From: Geothrix sp.
GTDB lineage: Bacteria; Acidobacteriota; Holophagae; Holophagales; Holophagaceae
Assembly (NCBI GenBank): GCA_030824075.1
Contig: JAVBYJ010000036.1
Location: 1 to 37,200 of the forward strand
Direction of reading: 5' to 3'
Length of the DNA stretch: 37,200 bases
The notes beneath the pieces are model-generated. The model was given only the letters and a program-made list of their open reading frames with translations. It searched no databases and was not told the origin of the DNA. Each line of letters begins with the position of its first letter. Positions within the stretch are counted from its first letter, which is position 1. The translations under genes were made by a program, and so were the position numbers. Positions 31,501 to 37,200 of the stretch are shown in pieces.

Positions 31501-32295
31501 CTACCGCGCCAAGCCTCGCTCCCGCAGCAGGGCCTCCACGGCGGCCACATCCCCAGGGACGTCCACACCGAGGCTGAGAAAAGGGGTGTCGGCCACGCCG
31601 ATGGGGATCCCTGCGGCCAGCGCGCGCAGCTGCTCAAGCATCTCCATCTGTTCCAGGGGGTGCGGGGGAAGCTTTGTAAAGGCCCGAAGGGCCGTGGGCC
31701 GATAGGCGTACAGACCCAGGTGTCGCTTGAAATGGGCCAACTGGGCGGGCGTGATCCAGGGCCGGAAATCCGGTTCGAAGACCGATGCGTTGCGGAGGTA
31801 GGGGATGGGGCTCCGGCTGAAGTAGAGGGCCCGTTTCTGGTCATCCACCACGACCTTCACGGCATTGGGGTTGAAAAGCTCGTCGGCATGGGTGAAGGCG
31901 CAGGCGGCGGTGCCCATGGGCAGATCCGGCTGATCGCGCATCAGGGCGACCAGCGCGGCCACCGTGTCGGGATGCATGGCCGGCTCATCGCCCTGGATGT
32001 TCAGCACGCAATCAAAGGCTTCGCCAAGGGCTTCCAAGGCCTTGAGGGCGGCCGCGGTGCGGTCGGTTCCAGAGGGCAGGGCGGGGTCCGTCATCATCGC
32101 CTCGCCACCGAAGCCGCGCACCGCCGTGGCGATGCGGTCATCATCCGTGGCCACGACCACCCGATCCACACCCTCCGCCCGGTGAGCGGCCTCGAAGACC
32201 CATTGGATCATCGGTTTTCCGGCGATGGGCGCCAGGGGCTTGCCCGGAAAGCGGGAGGCCTGGAAGCGGGAAGGCAGGACGGCGAGGGTGCGCAT
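31501..32295 (-). CDS. kdsB: CMP-Kdo synthetase
   Basis: A 264-residue cytidylyltransferase that activates Kdo with CTP for lipopolysaccharide inner-core synthesis. The nucleotide-binding N-terminus (VLPSRFQASRFPGKPLAPI), the metal-binding NIQGDEP, and FSRSPIPY, together with HLGLYAYR and EQLRALAAG, are typical of KdsB. First gene of kdsB-trxB-alr, divergent from cheA across a 78-base gap with no clear operator. ATG start; ribosome site weak. Confidence 0.95.
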   Translation of the reverse strand: MRTLAVLPSRFQASRFPGKPLAPIAGKPMIQWVFEAAHRAEGVDRVVVATDDDRIATAVRGFGGEAMMTDPALPSGTDRTAAALKALEALGEAFDCVLNIQGDEPAMHPDTVAALVALMRDQPDLPMGTAACAFTHADELFNPNAVKVVVDDQKRALYFSRSPIPYLRNASVFEPDFRPWITPAQLAHFKRHLGLYAYRPTALRAFTKLPPHPLEQMEMLEQLRALAAGIPIGVADTPFLSLGVDVPGDVAAVEALLRERGLAR

Positions 32296-32373
32296 TCAAT
32301 CAGTCTATTCACCCCCTGACAGGATTCCAGATCCTCCGCCTCGGTGCCGAATCGAAGAGAACCGGGAGTTCCA

Positions 32374-34395
32374 TTGGATCCATCCTTCGACGATGTCTGG
32401 GCGGAATGCGAGGACCTGTTCACACAGGCCCGGAAGACCCTCGCCACCTTGAAGGAGACCCAGCCCTCGCACGTGGTCCAGGCCTCGGTGAATGCGCTGT
32501 TCAGGACGACGCACACCCTCAAGGGCATGGCTGGGATGTTGGGTTTCCACAGCTTCAGCCGCGCCGCCCACCGCATGGAGGACATCTTCGACCTCATGCG
32601 CAAGGGGCGGCTGCGGTCCACGGATTCCCTCATCGAAACCCTGGAAGCGGGGATCCAGGCCCTGGAGTCGGGCCTGGCGGGACTGCGGCGGGGGCGCCCA
32701 GAGCATGAGGATTACCTGTTCGCGCTTCGAAGGCAGCTGGGAGAGCTAGAGGCCCTGGCCCGTCCCTCCGAAGGCGGAAACCAGGACTTGTCCTCCTTGC
32801 TGGACCTTCCCCTTGAGGCGTTGAAGGCCCTTTCAGAATACGAACGGACCCGGGTGACCACGGTCTTGATGCAAGGCACGTCCATTTACGGGGTGACGGT
32901 CTGCCTGGAGTTCGCCACGTTCGACGAACGCCTTCGGACGCTTAGCGAAGCGCTGTCGGCGGGGGGTGAGCTGATCTCCACCCTTCCATGGGAGGTGCCT
33001 GAGGACCGAGAAGGCCTGGCCTTCCTCTTGATCACCGCCTGTCGGGAATTCGACCCCAGTCGTCTCCCGGGTCTGCCTGACGAGATCCTGGGAACCTCCC
33101 TCCTGGCAGATCCCTCCCGAGTGCCTGACAGCCTGCGGGAGGAGGCCACCGTGGAGGCGCCGCCTGTCCAGGCACCCGTGGCCCCCGATCCTCCGCCCCC
33201 TCCGGTTCCGGTGCAGGAAGTGGAGATTCTGCGGCTGCCAGCCCATCGCGTGGAGGCTCTGGAGGCCCGCCTGATGGAGGTAGGCCAACTCAGGGACGCG
33301 GCCAGCCTGTTGATGCGGGAGCCCGGTGGGGCCGGCACTGAGCGGCCCCTGGCCCTCATGGGCCGGATCGAGGATGGCCTTCTGGAGGTTCAGAAGGACC
33401 TGCTCCAGATGCGCATGGTCAAGGTGGAGAGCCTGTTCGCCCGGATCGAGCCCATGGTGAAAAGCCTGAGCCGGGACACGGGCAAGCCCGTGAAGCTCTC
33501 CTTCCAGGGGGGAGATCTCGAGCTGGAGAGGAACCTGCTGGGGCGCCTGACGGAGCCCTTCCTCCACCTGATCCGGAATGCGCTGGACCACGGGCTCGAG
33601 GCCCCCTCCGAACGGCTGGCACAGGGGAAGCTCGAGGCCGGCTCTCTCCGGATCTCCGCCATACAGCGGGGACGGAATCTGCGTTTTGACATCCGGGACG
33701 ATGGTCGGGGTTTCGATCTGGCTCTGATCGAAGCTCGCGGCGTGGCCCTGGGCCTGATCAAGGCGGGCGAGTCCCATTCCCCCGAGCGCCTCTACCGTCT
33801 GGCGCTGGAACCGGGTTTTTCAACCCAGGACCGGGCCTCCCAGATTTCGGGGCGCGGCGTGGGGATGGACGTCGTCCGGGCCGAGGTCGAAAGCTTGGGG
33901 GGTGAGATCCACATCTCGAGCGAGGCGCGGAGAGGGAGCCTCATCCGGCTGACCATCCCCTTGACCCGCGCCGTGGTGAACTGTCTGAAAGTCCGATGCG
34001 GCGGATTCGGGTTCGGGATTCCCCTCGGGAGTGTTCTGCGGGTCCAGGCGGGGCCTCACATCATCCATGGCGGCAGCCAGGTGGAGGTCCACGGCATGTC
34101 CCTCCCCCTGGAATCCCTGCAGGCCTGCCTGGGCCTTCCGGAGCCAGATGGACAGCGGGCTTTCGTGGTGTTGACCCAGCAGGGTGCCTCGGCGCGGAGC
34201 GTGGAAGTCGCGATCGGGGTGGACGAAGTGGGGGGCCGGGGCGAGGTGCTGCTCAGAAGCCTTCCCGATCTGGCCCACTCACGCGGCATCATGGGGGCCA
34301 GTCCTCAGGAGGATGGCACCCTTTGGGTGCTGGATCCGGAGGTGGTCCTGGGTCTCGCCATGGATTCTCTGATGCGCAGGGTGGCCCGTGTTTGA
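32374..34395 (+). CDS. cheA: CheA-type chemotaxis histidine kinase
   Basis: A 673-residue kinase. The Hpt (P1) domain carries phospho-accepting H47 in RTTHTLKGMAGM. Then come an alpha/beta domain I cannot name (about 150-230), a Pro-rich linker (about 262-282), dimerisation helices (about 285-355), the ATPase domain with N-box HLIRNALDHGLE, G1 DDGRGFD (442-448) and G2 SGRGVGMD (492-499), and a C-terminal CheW-like domain (about 530-670). The start is TTG at 32374 with GGGAG five bases before it; a GTG at 32344 lacks a ribosome site. The gene overlaps cheW by 8 bases. No cheY, cheR or cheB is seen nearby, so its output is unknown. Confidence 0.9.
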   Translation: MDPSFDDVWAECEDLFTQARKTLATLKETQPSHVVQASVNALFRTTHTLKGMAGMLGFHSFSRAAHRMEDIFDLMRKGRLRSTDSLIETLEAGIQALESGLAGLRRGRPEHEDYLFALRRQLGELEALARPSEGGNQDLSSLLDLPLEALKALSEYERTRVTTVLMQGTSIYGVTVCLEFATFDERLRTLSEALSAGGELISTLPWEVPEDREGLAFLLITACREFDPSRLPGLPDEILGTSLLADPSRVPDSLREEATVEAPPVQAPVAPDPPPPPVPVQEVEILRLPAHRVEALEARLMEVGQLRDAASLLMREPGGAGTERPLALMGRIEDGLLEVQKDLLQMRMVKVESLFARIEPMVKSLSRDTGKPVKLSFQGGDLELERNLLGRLTEPFLHLIRNALDHGLEAPSERLAQGKLEAGSLRISAIQRGRNLRFDIRDDGRGFDLALIEARGVALGLIKAGESHSPERLYRLALEPGFSTQDRASQISGRGVGMDVVRAEVESLGGEIHISSEARRGSLIRLTIPLTRAVVNCLKVRCGGFGFGIPLGSVLRVQAGPHIIHGGSQVEVHGMSLPLESLQACLGLPEPDGQRAFVVLTQQGASARSVEVAIGVDEVGGRGEVLLRSLPDLAHSRGIMGASPQEDGTLWVLDPEVVLGLAMDSLMRRVARV

Positions 34396-34819
34396 TCGTG
34401 GATCATGGCTCCAGGCGAGGGCGGCGGGCAGGGACCTTCTGCTTTCGACGCTGGACCTTCGAGAAGTGGTGACCCCGACTCCCGTCTCCCCCCTGCCGGG
34501 ACGACCTCGCGGCATCGCGGGAGTGGTGATTCATCAGGGGGAGTTCCTGCCGGTGTTGAGTTGGGGCGACCTCCCAGGGTGCGAGGTGGGCACCGGAACC
34601 CCCGTGGCCCTCGCCGTCATGCGGCTGCGCTTGGGGATCCCCCTGGACCGGCTGGTGGGGACCCTGGATCTGGGGCCCGAAGCATGGCGCGAAACTCCGG
34701 AGGACGACCCTTGGCGGCCCTGGGTCGATGCCGTCGGTCGAGTTGGCGAAAGGGATCTGCCTCGGCTGGATCTGGATCGCCTCATCACATTGCTGCGTCA
34801 GTTCCGGGGCGGGCGCTGA
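34388..34819 (+). CDS. cheW: CheW-like adaptor protein
   Basis: A 143-residue protein with the CheW beta-fold (LLSTLDLREVVTPTPVSPLP, then RGIAGVVIHQGEFLPVLSW, the usual 'G.v..RG..ipv.dl' region, and VMRLRLGIPLDRLVG). CheW links CheA to receptors. The GTG at 34388 lies within the end of cheA, overlapping by 8 bases, so the pair is translationally coupled. It is somewhat divergent and short at the C-terminus. Confidence 0.82.
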   Translation: MFDRGSWLQARAAGRDLLLSTLDLREVVTPTPVSPLPGRPRGIAGVVIHQGEFLPVLSWGDLPGCEVGTGTPVALAVMRLRLGIPLDRLVGTLDLGPEAWRETPEDDPWRPWVDAVGRVGERDLPRLDLDRLITLLRQFRGGR

Positions 34820-34867
34820 CTCGGAGGGCCGTTCATGCGATGATGGCGGTTTCGTTCCGGAGGCCCT

Positions 34868-35869
34868 TTGAACCGTCGCCTTGTCGCCCCCGTCGGAATC
34901 ACAGCCACTGGGCAGTGTTTCCCACCCAAGGTGGTCACCAACGACGATCTGTCCAAGATCATGGAGACCAACGACGAGTGGATCCGGACCCGCACCGGCA
35001 TTCGTGAGCGCCGCTGGGCTGAGCCGGGCACCGGCGCGTCCCAGCTGGCGGCCCCGGCCCTTCAAATGGCCCTGGACAACCGAGGCATCAAGGCCTCTGA
35101 ACTGGACCTGATCCTGGTCACCACCGTGACGCCGGACACCCTGTTCCCGGCGACAGCCTGTCGGATCCAGGACATGGTAGGTGCCACCAACGCGTTCGGC
35201 TTCGATTTGAATGCTGCCTGCTCGGGCTTCCTCTACGGCCTCACCACGGCTGCCAGCATGGTGGCCGCCGGCGGGATCCGCCGAGCCGCGGTGGTCGGCG
35301 TGGATATCATGTCGACCATCATCAACCTCGAGGACCGGGCCACCTCGGTGCTGTTTGGCGATGGGGCCGGCGCCGTCATCGTGGAACGGGTGGAAGATGG
35401 CCTCGGCATCCTCGACTTCGAACACAAGGTGGATGGTTCGGGGGGTTGTTTCCTCTACATGCCAGCCGGAGGTTCCCTCAAACCCGCGTCGGCGGAGACG
35501 GTCGCGGCCAAGGAGCACTACATCCACCAGGCAGGTAGCGAGGTCTTCAAGAACGCGGTCCGAGAGATGGCCGACAATAGCAAGCTGTTGCTGGATCGCA
35601 ACGGGTTCACAGGGGATGAGCTGAAGCTCTTCGTGCCCCATCAGGCGAACATCCGCATCATGGATGCCGCTGCCAAGCGGCTGGAGCTGGATCCCGCCCG
35701 CATGATGGTGAACATCGACCGCTATGCCAACACCACCACGGCGACCATTCCGACGGCTCTCCACCAGGCCGTGGAGGAGAAACGCATGGCCAAGGGCGAC
35801 CTGGTGATTCTGTCGGCCTTCGGAGCAGGCTTCACCTGGGGTTCGACGCTCATGCGCTGGGCCTACTGA
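34868..35869 (+). CDS. fabH: 3-oxoacyl-ACP synthase III
   Basis: A 333-residue condensing enzyme that begins fatty-acid synthesis by joining acetyl-CoA to malonyl-ACP. The catalytic triad is C118 in NAACSGF, H258 in PHQANIRI and N288 in YANTTTATIP, all in place. The N-terminal DEWIRTRTGIRERR and GFGAG-type C-terminus (ILSAFGAGFTWGS) are typical. The start is TTG at 34868 with GGAGG four bases before it. It follows cheW by 48 bases and precedes rsmD by 16; no other fab gene is next to it. Confidence 0.95.
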   Translation: MNRRLVAPVGITATGQCFPPKVVTNDDLSKIMETNDEWIRTRTGIRERRWAEPGTGASQLAAPALQMALDNRGIKASELDLILVTTVTPDTLFPATACRIQDMVGATNAFGFDLNAACSGFLYGLTTAASMVAAGGIRRAAVVGVDIMSTIINLEDRATSVLFGDGAGAVIVERVEDGLGILDFEHKVDGSGGCFLYMPAGGSLKPASAETVAAKEHYIHQAGSEVFKNAVREMADNSKLLLDRNGFTGDELKLFVPHQANIRIMDAAAKRLELDPARMMVNIDRYANTTTATIPTALHQAVEEKRMAKGDLVILSAFGAGFTWGSTLMRWAY

Positions 35870-35885
35870 GTTCCTGTCGCCGCCC

Positions 35886-36416
35886 GTGCGGATCATCGCC
35901 GGAACGCTGAAGGGCCGCCGATTGGTGGCGCCTCCCCCGGACGATAATCGGGTGCGCCCCACCTCGGATCGTGCACGGGAGGCCCTATTCTCCATTCTTC
36001 AGCGATGGCCTTCGGGTCCCTTCCTCGACCTCTGTGCCGGAACCGGCGCGGTCGGCGTTGAGGCCTGTTCGCGGGGCTATGGGCCGGTTACCTGCGTGGA
36101 GGCTGCAGAGCCTGGATGGTCCTGCCTCCTCCGGAATGCCAGGGATACCGGCCTGACTCCGCTCCGGACCGATCTGCGGCGCCTGGAGAAGGCCGCCTTC
36201 GCGGCCCAGGCTGTCATTTTCCTGGACCCGCCCTACGATCAGGCCGAAGCCCTGTGGGCCCAGATGGGGGCCCGTCTGCGCGGCTGGATGGCCCCCGGGG
36301 GGGTCCTGGTCTTTGAGACGGACCGGCAAACCATGCTGGAATTACAGATGGGATGGGCATTGGCCGAAACACGCGAGTATGGTGCGGCCCGATTTTATTT
36401 CTGGACCCCGGTCTGA
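35886..36416 (+). CDS. rsmD: 16S rRNA (guanine966-N2)-methyltransferase
   Basis: A 176-residue SAM-dependent methyltransferase of the RsmD family. The N-terminus MRIIAGTLKGRRL, the family motif RPTSDRAREALFSIL, the SAM loop DLCAGTGAVGVEACSRG and the catalytic LDPPYDQ are all present. It modifies G966 of 16S rRNA on 30S subunits. The GTG at 35886 lies 16 bases after fabH with no strong ribosome site, so it is probably expressed from the fabH transcript. Confidence 0.93.
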   Translation: MRIIAGTLKGRRLVAPPPDDNRVRPTSDRAREALFSILQRWPSGPFLDLCAGTGAVGVEACSRGYGPVTCVEAAEPGWSCLLRNARDTGLTPLRTDLRRLEKAAFAAQAVIFLDPPYDQAEALWAQMGARLRGWMAPGGVLVFETDRQTMLELQMGWALAETREYGAARFYFWTPV

Positions 36417-36504
36417 ACTCAGGGCGGAAGCATTCGTTTGTCTGAGCGGGCCCGAGCGGGATCTGGTCCTAACTCGGCTCCGCCTGAGCAGCAGGAGCAT
36501 CTGG

Positions 36505-37200
36505 TTGGTGACCTGCTTCGTGGCGGTCATCCTTTTCCTGTTAGCAGCTCCAAGCGACTTCCATCTGACGCTCAAAGGCATCGCGGTTTCGATGGGAATG
36601 TGCCTGCTGGCGGCGGGCGGATCCCTCCTTCAGATTCGTCACCTCGGTCGCACCCTGAGGACCCAGCCTCTGGGACCGGACCTTTATCGTCCCCTGACGC
36701 GGTTCCCCCAGTCATCTTCACTGCTCTTCTTCTACCTTGGCGTCTGTCTCAGCGTGGGAGCTTACGTTTGGGTGAAGCTCTACTTGGATCTGAGCCTCTG
36801 GGTGAGTTCCATCACCATGACCATGTTCCTGTTGCTGGCGGCTTTGGGTGGGATCTGTCAGTACTTCCTTTCCAAACAGAACCTCATGAAGGTCTACAAA
36901 ATTCTGGCAGGACAGCCAGGATTCAATGATTCCTTCGCCCGGTTCTCCACCAGCCTGCGGGCGAAGTTCGGTTTCGGCGTGGTGGGTATCACCGGTGGCG
37001 TGCTCCTTCTATCGATCCTCGTATCGGGCCTCACCCTTCAGTCCTCGATCCGGACGAAGGTGGCCAGCTACGCTCAGAACGAGGTGGCGAACCTGGCTGA
37101 TTCGGTGACCTTCGTCGCGGAGATGAACACCACGACCGAGGATCTCGATGCCTTCCTGGGCACACTGAAGCTGGGGGCGGGAGGGGGAGTGTCTCTGCGC
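36505..37200 (+). CDS. Partial membrane sensor-like protein (C-terminus beyond window)
   Basis: An open frame with no stop to the window end. Visible membrane segments include LVTCFVAVILFLLAAP, GIAVSMGMCLLAAGGSLL, LLFFYLGVCLSVGAYVWV and ITMTMFLLLAALGGICQYF, followed by a soluble linker and a further segment FGVVGITGGVLLLSILVSG, then SSIRTKVASYAQNEVANLAD, which resembles the start of an extracytoplasmic sensing region. The frame is open upstream to at least 36379, so the start is uncertain; I choose TTG 36505 with AGGAG (36493-36497) seven bases before. It could be a histidine kinase, diguanylate cyclase or chemoreceptor; the catalytic part is outside. Confidence 0.55.
   Translation, partial: MVTCFVAVILFLLAAPSDFHLTLKGIAVSMGMCLLAAGGSLLQIRHLGRTLRTQPLGPDLYRPLTRFPQSSSLLFFYLGVCLSVGAYVWVKLYLDLSLWVSSITMTMFLLLAALGGICQYFLSKQNLMKVYKILAGQPGFNDSFARFSTSLRAKFGFGVVGITGGVLLLSILVSGLTLQSSIRTKVASYAQNEVANLADSVTFVAEMNTTTEDLDAFLGTLKLGAGGGVSLR

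Noticed and set aside
1..37200. tRNA, rRNA, CRISPR arrays, restriction, toxin-antitoxin or phage genes
   Set aside because: I looked on both strands and saw no cloverleaf, regular spaced repeats or hallmark motifs of these systems.

Overview
The window is a compact, high-GC, gene-dense bacterial chromosome segment from a diderm (Gram-negative) organism: it encodes the LPS exporter LptD and the Kdo-activating enzyme KdsB. The PDZ-membrane-SpoIIE phosphatase, the DUF4136-like lipoprotein, the DUF2911 and Gcr-type proteins and the frequent GTG/TTG starts fit a member of the Acidobacteriota (Holophaga/Geothrix-like). That placement is inference from gene content, not a search result. I see no rRNA, tRNA, CRISPR array, insertion sequence or phage gene. 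Most lines of descent look like core chromosome.

Layout. (1) 1-4230, minus strand: a tightly coupled operon with a PDZ/multi-TM/SpoIIE-type phosphatase, a two-TM coiled-coil protein, a SirB1-type transglutaminase-like/TPR protein and a lipoprotein cut by the window edge. (2) 4256-6250, plus strand: a pteridine-reductase-like SDR overlapping queE (queuosine precursor synthesis), then a small exported YfiR-like protein. (3) 6269-11748, minus strand: GNAT acetyltransferase, PlsC-type acyltransferase, arginase/agmatinase, an unknown 163-residue protein, a Gcr-type membrane protein and a DUF2911 protein, with overlaps or short gaps throughout. (4) 11935-22212: a complete phosphate locus. It holds Pit and its DUF47 partner (minus), PhoR (plus), and pstS-pstC-pstA-pstB-phoU-phoB (minus). 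(5) 22541-29184: an RNase E/G with a long disordered tail, a ZIP metal transporter and LptD on the plus strand, then a receiver-like/GGDEF diguanylate cyclase on the minus strand that overlaps the end of lptD. (6) 29336-32295, minus strand: kdsB, trxB, alr. (7) 32374-37200, plus strand: cheA-cheW, fabH, rsmD and the start of a membrane sensor-like protein that runs off the window.

How the genes work together. The phosphate block combines high-affinity Pst uptake, low-affinity Pit uptake and the PhoR/PhoB/PhoU control circuit in about 10 kb. Its odd feature is that the kinase phoR is convergent with its partner phoB instead of co-transcribed with it. A perfect 18-bp hairpin lies between pstS and pstC, and similar Pho-box-like direct repeats sit upstream of pstS and of the pit operon. 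LptD, KdsB, Alr and FabH contribute to envelope synthesis. The diguanylate cyclase, CheA/CheW and SpoIIE phosphatase give a signalling flavour but their partners lie outside the window.

I did not find a clear-cut novel defence, mobile or biosynthetic system. The most worthwhile leads are the phosphate-locus architecture and its hairpin, the PDZ-phosphatase operon, the SDR-QueE pair, and the GNAT-PlsC-arginase cluster.
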